This document shows positions 36,626 to 47,202 of a stretch of DNA of 64,000 bases, piece by piece. The stretch is taken from contig NW_026944388.1 of NCBI RefSeq assembly GCF_033439725.1, forward strand, positions 1,860,001 to 1,924,000, read 5' to 3'. The position numbers and the translations under genes are program-made. This DNA is from Neurospora tetraspora. Taxonomy: Eukaryota > Ascomycota > Sordariomycetes > Sordariales > Sordariaceae. The notes beneath the pieces are model-generated. The model was given only the letters and a program-made list of their open reading frames with translations, had not been told where the DNA came from and made no database searches. Each line of letters begins with the position of its first letter. Positions within the stretch are counted from its first letter, which is position 1.

Positions 36626-36717
36626 TGTCAGAATTATAGGTTGGCCGATTGAGCCACTACTCCGACAATGTCGGAGCTCCAATTTTGCTTGTTTGGCGCA
36701 GTGGTGCCAATCTGACA
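36626..36717 (+). repeat. Right 92-bp LTR
   Basis: Identical to 23269-23360, preceded by polypurine tract GAGGGGGTG and followed by CCTTT (36718-36722), the right copy of the target duplication. Confidence 0.85.
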
Positions 36718-36722
36718 CCTTT

Positions 36723-37552
36723 GAATGTGCCATTCGCGTCCAGAAAAGATTTCAAAAATCCCAGCCGACCCTGATGCAGAGCCTCCTTACCTAGCCAATG
36801 AAACAAATCATTACGGCTTTTTGCAGCAGATATTCCGAGCTCTTTCGCAAGCGAGGCCGAGAACGTCGCCGGCCACCTGCCTTATCTGGAGACCCAAGCG
36901 GGGTTGAGAATCAGATGTCAGAAGTTGCACATTGTCACTAACAGCTGTAGGTGAGTCTTAGCAGCAAGGATGTTAGCACATGGACATATCATTCTCGATA
37001 CCCAATGCCACCTCTTGTAACACAGCAGGAGAGCTGCTTTAGATTAACGAGCCAAGCCCAGGGCGGCTAGGGCCATCACTTATATCTTCTCCACTTGGTA
37101 GCATGAGGTGGTCGGTCCTCTCTCTCAGCTTCCCAACTCACCATCTTTTGAGTGAGATATCTCTTTACGCATTGCAGCAACATCACGTCGCCTTCATTCA
37201 CGCTACTGTACGGATTGCAGCGTTGCCTGGATGACAGCTGTGCAGTGGAATTGGGAAGAGGCTGAATGACGTGCAGTCATCTGGCATCTGGCAGCGACGA
37301 ACACATCTTCCCCGCAACTCCAATTGATTTGCAGACTACGTCACAGTTTCCCACCTTGCACTTACTCACCCGTCCTTGCTTCGAAACACGTTTGTGAGCT
37401 ACACCCGACACCATTCTCTTGACCTAGAAACCACCCGTCGAATATATCACCCGTCATCATCTCGACTTGCGGGCAATCAGCTGCACATATACGGTGCATC
37501 GCGCTCGCCCAAAGGTGCTACATCCTACGCATTCGCTGTCCTGCTCGAGTCA
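36723..37552. other. Intergenic, right flank of the element and leader of the next gene
   Basis: About 0.8 kb of normal composition. Pyrimidine-rich stretches before 37.4 kb are consistent with a promoter. The reading frame of the next gene is open upstream from 37376 but without an ATG. Confidence 0.6.
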
Positions 37553-39373
37553 ATGACAACGCCCGGACTCCGTGATAACAAAACCTCATCCGATTCACTA
37601 CCCGCCAAAGCTCCGAACATGGCCACAGTAACTTCTACCCAGACCGAGGCGACCCCCGCCATGTCGCCGTCCACTCCCGATATTCGTCCAATCCGCCGGG
37701 CCGTAACCGTCGACGAAGGGTCCCAGCAAGCCCAACTTCGCCGCCGCACCATCAACCCTCAGTCCACCCCAGAGACCCCGTTCGGACAATTTAGGAGACG
37801 CAGCTCAACCTTCTCGGACTACAGTTTGGATGCCGCAAGAAGGAATCTTCAACATGAGATTCTAAACCCGGCCAGCTTCGCTTCCGATGAGCAAGGACCT
37901 TCAGAATCCTCCACGATGCCTTTGGCATTTGCGCTACTGCCAGCCGTCGCAGGCATGTTTCACCACAAGGGAAGCGACTTCATCACCGATATCATCATGA
38001 TTGTTCTCGCCGCTGTATTTCTCCATTGGTCCCTCACAGTACCTTGGTGAGCTTTTGTTTGTTTCCTCGTATGGCGGTCTTTACTTACACGGTAGCACAG
38101 GAACATGTACAAGTCTGCCCAACAAGTCCGCATAGAAAACGAGCAAATCGCCGAATCAGCCCTCGACGAAGATGGAGCATCACCTACGGTAACACCTCTC
38201 CAAACACCATCGGCCGAGGTCCAAGAACCACGTACACCGATCGAAAGCAAGCACACCACATCTTCAAGCGAGGAAGACGCTAGACTAAATATTCCGGAGA
38301 TACCTATCGCCCAGCAACACAAACACCACAGTTCTCGCCACGCCCGCCGCGTTCAGAAAGCCCTTGGCGAGCTCTACACAATCGAATCGCTCGCCCTGGT
38401 ACTGTGCTTTGTCTCTCCGTTGATGATGGCCTATTTACTTCAGATCATGCGCAACCAGTTCAAGTCAGAGGGCGGGCTCGTCTCTGACTTTTCCTTGACG
38501 CTTTACATCCTTGCAGCCGAAGTCCGGCCTTTCTCGCACCTCATCAAGCTCATTCAAGCGCGCACGCTACATCTCCAGCGCATCGTCCACAAAAACCCAT
38601 ATTCCGAGTCGGCCGTAGCTCCGACCAAGTTGCAGGAGATTCTGGAGCGGCTTAACGAGCTGGAACAACGTGCTACGGGCTCAAAGCCATCGAATTCCGA
38701 CAACAATGGACAAAGCGACGGCTCGGAAGGAGGCCAGGATCAGCAGAACCTGAACCCCAAAGTCCGCGACGGGATGGTGCGTGAGGTTCGCAACACGATT
38801 CAGCCGGATTTGGACGCGCTCAACCGTGCAGTCAGACGCTATGAGAAAAAGGCTACTGTTCTGGCTTACCAGACAGAGGCAAGGTTGGGCGCGCTAGATG
38901 GCAGGCTGAACGATGCCATTGCGTTGGCGGCCGCTGCGGCCAAGGCTGGAGGCACTGGTGCCAGACCACACGGGAACAACAGCCGTGCAAATGGTGCTAC
39001 GGGCTCTAATATCGGGTTCAGTATGCTCGGCATGCTTGCAAAGGCGCTGGATACCATTGTCTGGGCGGCGGTTATGCCCTTCCAGGCTTTGTTGGGTTTC
39101 GTTGTCTTGTTCCCGTTGAGGGCAGTGGCAGGCTTCCTGAAGGGTGTAACTGGGGGAAGCAGTAGGAGCCGGGTTGCCTCTGGTAAGGTTAGTGGCACCG
39201 GTAACTTGGGTGGCGCGAGGAAAGGGATGAATGGAAACGGATTTGCGACTGGACCAGGGAATTCCACAGGATACCCTCCATACGCTGGCGGTGGCGCTGA
39301 GTATGGCTACTCAGCGAGTGGTAGGAGAACGACATCGGGAAGTGGGAGCGGGGCGCGGTATTCGAGGAGATAA
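37553..39373 (+). CDS. Fungal multi-span membrane protein, function unknown
   Basis: Two exons, 37553-38046 and 38101-39373, around a 54-nt intron (GTGAGC donor, CACAG acceptor) that joins VPW to NMYKSAQQ; 588 aa. The first in-frame ATG is 37553 (MTTPGLRDN). The N-terminus is Ser/Thr/Pro-rich with RRRSSTFSDYSLD, a likely phosphorylated segment. Hydrophobic stretches: about residues 122-163 (two short spans around FHHKGSDF, ending at the splice site), about 256-285 (SLALVLCFVSPLMMAYLLQI) and about 482-512 (AAVMPFQALLGFVVLFPLRA). Between them, LQEILERLNELEQRA at about 340 looks like a short coiled coil. The tail is Gly/Ser-rich with a basic end. I recognise the general pattern of a conserved filamentous-fungal protein but know no function and assign none. 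Confidence 0.85.
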
Positions 39374-42300
39374 GCGAAGATTGATGACTGTAACGAAGGG
39401 ATGAGCAAAAATTATGTCGGGTGGTTGGTTCAATAACCATGGTATGGCCCTTATGACATGAACGATACCTACGCTTTTTCTGTTGTTACAACGTACATAC
39501 TCTGTGTTCCTTTTTGGTCATGCTTCTCATAACTTGTTCGGTTCAGCGCGAGAAAGCATAAAGCATTTGGCGAAGATGCCAAAACAAAACCTCCAAAAGC
39601 CGCATTATGATTACAGAATAGACGATACCTTTGACATCTCTTACTACAATGTTGCGCCACTCTACGCTGGACCCAAATGCTCCGCGGCCACCACTCACCG
39701 CAAGTACGCCACTCATATCTCTCTTAACGACCATGGCTTTTGGGATATCGGGATACGAACCCCCTCACGGTGAAGAAGCCAAAGAAACAGTCCATGTTCA
39801 TGTAACGTGACCGATGAGGAAGGTGAGCTTCAATATTCTGCTTCCAGTGTCTCAAAACGTGGACGGGAGTCCGGTAGTCCGGCGGCAGCCCAGCGGTGCG
39901 TAGTCGAAGGGGTCGTCAAGAACCCACAATCCATATGTACCGAGCTGTCGGGCTCGGCGATTTCGGTATTTGATCCAAAATCACACAAGTTACACCAGAC
40001 GGCTGGTTGCAGAGGGAAACCTGGGGTTCGGCACGCCGCATGTGTAATGAGGTGGTCGGTAAATCCTGCCGAAAGGAGGTTGGGATATGGGAAGGATATG
40101 TTAATGGCGATGTATGGAAAGGAAGGCAAAAGGCAAAAGGGTTGGGTAAGCTAGGATGGGAGGTAATATACACTCTGCAGCCGCTTATTGAAGGTGAAGA
40201 ACAAGGTGAGAAGATGGTGAAGAGAGGCGCTGAGTCCTGTTTGAGACAAAAAGTGCCCGCGTGCGTGTAATGTGTCTAGCCTTTTCGCTTTTTCCGAAAG
40301 CTGTTTTTAGATATGGAACTGGGAGGTGCCTGGGAGTGAGGGTTCGTAGAGAAGGCCCGGGGGTTGTTGGTGACGACGGACGGGAAGAAGCGAGGGTATC
40401 GTGAATGCTTTTTGGGGATATAGCTGTGTGAATAAGCAATAGGTTTAAACTCTTAAGCACACTGTGATTTTCAACTCAATCTGATGATGAAAGAAAGATA
40501 CGTGGGATGATCACCACCCACATTGGAGTCGTTCGAGATGAAGACGACACGACTGGAGGTGGAGTGCCCGAGATGGTATTGTAAAAGATGGGGCTGCAGC
40601 CAAGGCCCGCCCCGAGCCTCCACCAGGTCCGCATCTCCAATTGGGATGAGCCCCCCACCCGACCCAAGTCGCGCTAAAGCGGTGGGTTCAACAGGGATTT
40701 TAGTTCCAGCCCACACGTGCAAACTAACAACCCATGTCGCTAACCTCTATTTGGGTCTCAGCAAGCAAATGTGTGACATCACACACACCTCTTTGCGGCT
40801 GCCAAAAGAAAGCTGACAAGGTGGCATCGAGATCGAAATGAGAGGGGAGCTGGAGAGCTGGGGAAGCTGCAATTGGGAAGCTTGCCGTTCACCGGTTTCC
40901 CCTTTCCCGTCCGGAGGCTTTAATTCAGGAGGTTGGAGATATGAAAATGGTGTGGTGTGGTGAGGTGGGATGCCCTGAGGCGTCGTCACGGCCCGAGGGG
41001 TTCCCGCGTTCACGCCCTGTCGTCAATGTCCCCCATCCCGTCTTCAAACAACTTGGTGTTTTCCAGCCTTTCTCAATGGGTTTTGGGGTTGCTTGCTGGC
41101 ATCTTGGTAGCCAATAGATCTGGGAGACCAAGATGCATTGATAAGACTCCTTCTCCTTCTCTTTGGCCCATCGCAGATTTTGATGTTCTGACAACAGGTT
41201 TCGGGCATGCATCCAAGGAGGAAATGTCTGTATTGGGGATGGAGGCAGAAGCGGAAGCAGGTCCCAAAGGCGTAGGTTCCACTTGGGTTTGGTTCGGACT
41301 CGATAACCAAAGTCAAACTTGAGATGATCTGCTCTTGCTTTGTTTTGATTGTCCCAGCCATCTGGGATTCGGACAATGGAAAGTGCGTTCGTCGGTGCAT
41401 CTTGAACAAACGAACAACGGGAAGGAAGCTCCTCCAAAGCACAGAAGGCTCGGACCACGCGGTTGGAGGATGTGAAACTGTCAATTTGCGGGACGGGTTT
41501 GAACGTCGCATCAACATCTTTTCCGTACATCAGGCTCTTCCCGGCCTGCTTGCCTCCTCCTCGACCAACTTCTCCTGCGTCTCCTGCAGCATTTTCTAGT
41601 GTCATGCACCTTGGCCTTCATGATGCAGAATGGATACACACCTCTCCTTCAAGATTGGCTGGCCGGCTTTTGGTTGTCAAGCTGTCTCGGTAGTCGGGAC
41701 GCTTGACTGGCATCCACGGGCGGAGAACCGAAAGAGACACCATGCCCAGAGGCGCTGCGGCGTCTCCAAGAGCAGGGATTTCGTACCCTTGGCAAGTAAG
41801 AATTGGATCATGGCGCCTCGATTCCCGGCATCCACCCAGTTTCCCGTCCTGGAAGACATGGCAGCATGGGTCCCAAGCTGGACCGCTCTCCCGGAGACAA
41901 CAGAGCAGAGCTCCCAATACCTATGACACGGCAAGCCACCGTCACGTCTTCCACCGTGGCATACACATTGCCTCTCTGCTCAATGGTGATGGCCCAACAT
42001 GGAGCTCTTCTTCGTCAGTCCTCCCCTTCAAAGAGCCTTACACGACGGGGGATAACAAGTCGTGTTACTGACGGTACCCATGTCATTACATGTTACTTAA
42101 ACCGGTATACTTCTGCCTTCGCTATGATCTCGATCCAGGTTTTGACTATCGTTTGATCGGCCCCATTCAACCCCCTCCCATATCTCCCAGGCCAGTATCC
42201 TCCATCTGCTTGTGGGTACCCGGTTCTCATTTTTTCACACTATCATATCTTGTTTTGTTCTTGCCCATTGTTGCTTCCCTTGGCTTTCATCCACTGATAA

Positions 42301-42421
42301 GTCAGCCATGCCACTGGGTCGGATGGGATAGACTACCTGTGGAAGTCCCCAGGCTACATTCCTCCTCACTTGTCATAGACTCAAGCCGTCTCAGTGCGGT
42401 GCCGTCGACGAAGGCAGCAGA
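39374..42421. other. Intergenic, about 3 kb
   Basis: No gene supported. The longest frame (reverse, 40925-41605, 226 codons, real ATG) shows no domain and overlaps competing frames on the other strand; left uncalled. The last several hundred bases are the presumed leader of the 42422 gene. Confidence 0.55.
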
Positions 42422-45400
42422 ATGAGGGCCTCGACCTTGGTTAATGTGAGGCACTTGTTGTGCCTCTACCTCTTCTTCACTCTCACACTAGGAGGGTTGA
42501 TCAGACCAGAAAAAAGGCAACAGTCAAAGATATCGACTACAGTCTCCCCAACTCAGGTCCCTACCAGTGCCATCGAAATCACCATAAATACGCCAACGTC
42601 AACATCAGTGATTCAAAGCTCATCGAAGAGTTCTATACTAGTCACTGCTACCGAGACTACCAATAGTTCTTCCGTTTTCCAAGGTATGTGATTATGTTGC
42701 CCAGGTGTTAGACGAGGCAACAGCTTACCGACTTTCAGTTACAATACCCCATGGCCAACTTCCCATCCAGCCGAGAATCACTCCTGGCTGGGCAGTTTCT
42801 GGCGCCATACTCATCGTGACAGGTATCGTCTGCGGTCTGGTCGGGATCCAGAAAAGATGGCTCCACACATTCCTTACCACCGGCTTCCTCGCCAGCTTAG
42901 GAACCACTGTTTTGATCCTGTACGTAGCTGATCCCCAAGTCAGTGACGCGGTCCAGGGAGCTTATGTCGTGGCTGCGGGCTGTACTGGCATGATAGTTGG
43001 CGGCCTAGCCATCATATTCCAGGACTTGGCCGAAGGTCTAGCCTGCCTGCTCGCTGGCTTTTGTTTCAGTATGTGGTTGCTTACTCTCAGGTCGGGAGCT
43101 CTAATTCAACACAGCGGCGGCAAGGTAGCTTTCATCATCCTGCTATCCTTGGCTGGCTTTTGCTTATACTTCACTCGCTGGACGCGCACCTACGGCCTTA
43201 TCGCCTCCATCTCCTTTTCGGGTGCCACTGCTGCGGTTTTGGGTATCGATTGCTTTGCCCGTGCGGGTTTGAAGGAGTTCTGGGCATACATCTGGGACCT
43301 AAACGATGATATCTTTCCCCTCGGCACAGTCACGTACCCGTTGACCCGCGGAATTCGCGCCGAAATAGCAGCTATCATGGTTATCTTTGCTGCTGGGATG
43401 GTCTCACAGCTTAAACTATGGCGTCTGGTCAGAAACCGACGGGAATCAGAATTCACAGATCATGAAAGGAACTTGGAGGCAGAGGACGAGAAAACTGCAC
43501 GGCAGCTGGAAGAGGCAAGAGCTCGCGATCTCCGAGAGTGGGAACGGAAGTACGGAGATGGGAAAATCAGACAGGTACCTCCATCGGAAGATTCGGGCCT
43601 CGGTGATATGGACAGCGAAAAGCGAGTGCTGCGACACAGTCAACAAAGCATATCGGCAGTTACGACGACCCGCTCCCGCTCCCGCTCAACGACAGGAACA
43701 GACTCAGGCACCAGCAAGTATGAGTACGCAGTTGAAAGGGCAGCAACACCCTCATCCTTGGCCCAGGCTACCGCGGCTGCAATGGCTTGCTCTCCAACTC
43801 GCAACCTCAAAGGTGCCATCAAGGCTTCGGATGACGGAATTTCAAGCGAGTCCAACACCGATATTGGAAGTCCCACAATCGACGAAAAGGAGGTTGAAGT
43901 CCGGGTGAGTGAAGCTGGCATTGATGGGCCACCCGTCGCCGTTGACGACGATGAGGGAAATGGGCTTGGACAAACAGCACAGCACCGGTCGACCACGGTG
44001 ATCAGAAGACTTTCGAACAGCTCGGCTAAGCTCTTTCGAAATCTGTCACATAAACCTGCACACCGCGAAGCCGAAAGGAATCAACAGGCTGGTGAGAGTC
44101 GTGAAGGAGGGGTTGCGGCGACTTGGAAAGTACGAAACGACACGGATTCTGTCGCGGTAAACTTGGATGATTTGGGCTTTGTCAGTGATGATGATGAAAA
44201 TGAAGATGACCAGGTGGAGGAGAGTAAGGTTCCTGGCTTTGAGAATCAGAGCAATGAAGACGCAGGCAAACGGATTGAACCGATGGCCGAACCGACAGAG
44301 GAAGTGACGGATAAGACATTGTCTGAGGTTCAAAGCCATGAGCAAGGTCACCCCCAAGCCCAACAGGAATCAGGCACCCCATCAACAAGCAAAGGATATG
44401 CTCTTATGTTCAATGAGCCGTATGAGTATAAGGGAGACAAGGAGAAGGATCAACCAATCCCGACGAACGTACCTGCGTCCGTGGGAGGATCAGAAGTGAG
44501 ATCAAGCGGAACGCCCAAGTCAGATGAGTCCTCAGGTAACAGCCTCCTCAAGGATAATATTGCGCAGGAGCTTTCGCCAATCGCTTTGTACTACCGGACA
44601 AACGAATGGGCAAAGCACCTGGACGCTGCAGACTTGCCTGAGGAGCCCGTGACGCCTCAACCTATCGACGATCCTAAGGAGACGGACTCGAACCTTCCAA
44701 GCGAAAAACCAGCGCCGCTCTATCTCGTCGGTCTTCAACAGACAGCCACGAATGCTAGCGTGCCTCGAGCCATCCCCAGAACGACAAGCTTGGTGATAGA
44801 CTACCTTGCTCAACAACGGGGTATACATCGCAGCAGCTCCAGGTCTCCGGATGGCATATATCATGGTCCGGACCTTATACCAAAGCCGGAACCTGTGGCG
44901 GCAACAAGGGCTTCTCCCTACCGGTCTGCTTCCGAAACTTTGAAAGGACTTACATCAAGACTGTTTACCGAAACTATCACTGAGGAGGGAGGTGTTCAGA
45001 GCCATCGACGTGGTACAGAACAAGTATCAAGAGAAAGCCATCAAACATCACGCCCCGTTCCTCCAGAGGCATCAGCGTTGCTATCTGCGATTGATCCTTA
45101 CGGCCCTTCTCCTGCCCAAGGAGTATCTCGACACCGGACACCGTCGACATTAATCGATACACGCGAGGTTCTTCTCCGCAGCAAATCCCACGGACCTCTT
45201 TTCAACGCACCAGCAATGGAGGTCGTCTACAACGGAACGCCTGCTGCACAACCGCACTTGGTACAGGACAGTAGCTGTAGTCCGCCGATCGATATCGACG
45301 ACATTCCCCTTTCACAACGCCGCAAAATCATTCGACAAAGCAGCCTAGCCTACGAATCCAAGAACAACCGATCACGAGATATACTCCGAGATCCGAGCCC

Positions 45401-45935
45401 AAACTCGAAGCTCAACCCCCAATCCAGGAATCCTTCCGCCCCTACCTCTCCCCAGCCGGCCCGACAAGCTAGTAATTCATCGTCGACATCCGATGCCGTC
45501 CGCCAAGCGAAACTCGCCAACTTCCGCAAAAGTGTCGCCGCTGACTTGCGGGCCTCATCGAGTCGCAATGCACTGAACAACATCGCCACTCCTATAATAC
45601 CCCCATCATCATCATCATCACCACTACAACAACCAACCACCGTCTACGATCCTTATACTTTCGGTCATCAAGTCGGTGTCATGACACAAACACAACCACA
45701 ACAGCAACAAATCCATCCAGGACTAGGCAGAAGGGTCTCAACACAGCGAAACACCTACGGGTATGGACAACAACAGCAGCAGCAACAAGATCCAACATCA
45801 ACAGGGGCAGCAATAGAGATCCAGCAAAGACGAAGCAGCGGACAGCCACAGATACAAGTGGCACAAGCGCATCGAGCGCATCGAGCGCATAGGGACGCGA
45901 TGAGGAGGTTGCAGGCTGGTGCCAAGGCGGATTGA
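42422..45935 (+). CDS. TM7S3/TM198-type (DUF4203) multi-pass membrane protein with long disordered tail
   Basis: Two exons, 42422-42683 and 42739-45935, intron of 55 nt (GTATGT donor, CTTACCGACTTTCAG end), joining phase 1 as VFQ-VTIPHGQ; 1152 aa. Residues 1-25 form a signal peptide (HLLCLYLFFTLTLGG), followed by a Ser/Thr-rich, probably O-glycosylated luminal segment. Residues about 103-315 contain roughly seven hydrophobic spans starting GWAVSGAILIVTGIVCGLVG, matching the TM7S3/TM198 (DUF4203) family. Then come a charged coiled-coil stretch (ERNLEAEDEKTARQLEEAR) and about 800 residues of low-complexity, Ser/Thr/Pro-rich, basic-and-acidic cytoplasmic tail ending with Gln runs and an AHRAHRAHR repeat. 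Family members are uncharacterised or linked to signalling in animals; no function is assigned. The long tail suggests phosphoregulation or scaffolding (inference). Confidence 0.85.
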
Positions 45936-46674
45936 TCGAGATGTTTAGTTATTAATGCTGGTGGCAATGCTAGAGATAATGATAATGAAGAGTGTCCGGT
46001 GCTCAAGGGGGCTCAAGGGGGCACGCACTGGACGGTCGGTTGAGCGATATGCAAAACATTTGGGGAAGGAATAAGAACAGGACAACAGGACATACAAAGC
46101 TGTGGTCATCAGCAGATCTATTTTGTGCATATACATACATATTATCGCTGTTTTTAGGAAAGGGGGAAGGAAGGAGAAGGGCTTGGTTTGGTTGCTTGGT
46201 GGCTTGGTGGGTTGGTGGTTTGTGTTGTGGGAGTCGGAAGTCAGAGCCAGGGGCAGGAAGTTCAGGACATACGGCTTGGTTAGGTATGGTTATTGCCGCT
46301 CGAACTAATTCCATTCATCTGTTCGATCAAAGACAAGAGATCTCGTGGCGTCTTTGACTCTTGTGTACACCTGTTTACAGAGGAGAATTCGTCGCGCACC
46401 ATGTATCTAGCATATGCAGGATTACATCGATGCTTTGACTGTGAAAACTTTGTGCAAAAACCGAGTTGACTTTGAACAGGACAGGTTGCAATCAATTTTT
46501 CATTTTACTTGCATTCTTTCCGCACTTTCCCTCTGACCTGGAGTGCTTGCACTACGGTGGTGGCGGCGGCAGCGGTGGTGTTAGGGAACCTCGAGGCGTA
46601 AGTAAATGCGTGCCTTGGCACTTGGCACCGACAATAAGAAAGCTAGTTGGACACCCTATTAATAACTGTGAATT
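45936..46674. other. Intergenic, downstream of the TM198-type gene
   Basis: 3' UTR and spacer, no supported gene; G/T-rich low-complexity at about 46.18-46.22 kb (GGTTGCTTGGTGGCTTGGTGGG). Confidence 0.6.
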
Positions 46675-46746
46675 GGACCGGTAGCTCAGGGGTAGAGCGT
46701 TCGGCTGCAGTCCGAACGGTCACGCGTTCAAATCGCGTTCAGTCCT
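46675..46746 (+). tRNA. tRNA-Cys (GCA)
   Basis: Seventy-two nucleotides, no intron. D arm GCTC-AGGGGTA-GAGC, anticodon arm TTCGG-CTGCAGT-CCGAA with anticodon GCA, T arm ACGCG-TTCAAAT-CGCGT. The acceptor GGACCGG/TCAGTCC has one C-A mismatch at pair 5-68. Discriminator base U, as is usual for tRNA-Cys. Followed by a T9 run. Confidence 0.92.
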
Positions 46747-47202
46747 CAATCCTCCCAGTTGCATTTTTTTTTCGTTGCTTTGTCTTTTGCTGTTATTTTC
46801 GTTGTAATGCGGCCTAGGCTTTTTTTTTTTTTTGCCCTCGTTTTTTGATTGCCTTTCTGGTCTGGGTGATAAGAAGCACCAGAGGGATACACATCTATGG
46901 TAGGAAATATGTACAACGGATTGCATTCCTGTCAAGGTGTTTCCAACTGTACAAAATGAAGTTTTAGTCAATTCATCCATAGAATTTTGCTTTAGAAGAA
47001 CCCTCATTTTGTCTTCAATGCAATCCAATTCATAACATCGTTACTCCAGAATACCATGACCGCTCCGAGGTTTGCGCGCCGAAACCAAAAAAAAAAAAAA
47101 AAAAAAGCCCCCTAATAGTATATACAAGAACCAGAAAAACTCCCGCCTCCCCAGAATACAGGCCCGCACCAACAGTTTGTTCAGCTTCCCTTACTTCTTC
47201 TC
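46747..47202. other. Spacer between tRNA-Cys and the acyl-CoA synthetase
   Basis: Contains T-runs near 46.76 and 46.82 kb and an A20 run at 47087-47106; otherwise the 3' UTR of the convergent synthetase gene. No coding. Confidence 0.7.
46764..46772 (+). terminator. Pol III terminator of tRNA-Cys
   Basis: Nine T in a row 17 nt after the tRNA 3' end. Confidence 0.8.

Larger units (their letters stand above)
23269..36717 (+). mobile_element. Composite LTR element with 92-bp LTRs (fossil interior)
   Basis: A 13,449-bp unit bounded by two identical 92-bp direct repeats that begin TG and end CA and by a CCTTT duplication. Inside the left LTR is a primer-binding-site candidate; inside the right LTR is the polypurine tract GAGGGGGTG (36617-36625). 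The interior (23.38-36.2 kb) is extremely AT-rich and TA-rich, as produced by RIP, and contains a broken Ty1/copia-type relic interrupted by a broken Ty3/gypsy relic. The interior is thoroughly broken. The last 350 bp contain a partial second LTR plus primer site. Orientation (+) follows from the primer site, the polypurine tract and the copia relic. Identical LTRs suggest a late mobilisation or gene conversion; see findings. Confidence 0.8.
36369..36717 (+). mobile_element. TRIM-like miniature LTR unit, 5'-truncated
   Basis: Reads partial LTR (last 57 bases of the 92-bp repeat, 36369-36425), primer-site candidate (36426-36444), non-coding interior, polypurine tract (36617-36625), complete 92-bp LTR (36626-36717). 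With a full left LTR it would be 384 bp (92+200+92). The interior has no coding capacity and normal composition. The 77-bp segment 36369-36445 duplicates 23304-23380 at the other side of the AT-rich block. The motif GAGGGGGTGTG occurs twice, 169 bp apart (36448 and 36617). Terminal-repeat retrotransposons in miniature (TRIMs) are an established class; assignment here is inference from structure. Confidence 0.6.

Noticed and set aside
40925-41605. 226-codon reverse open frame with an ATG
   Set aside because: No recognisable domain, irregular composition, competing frames on the opposite strand and no convincing splice partners; could be chance.
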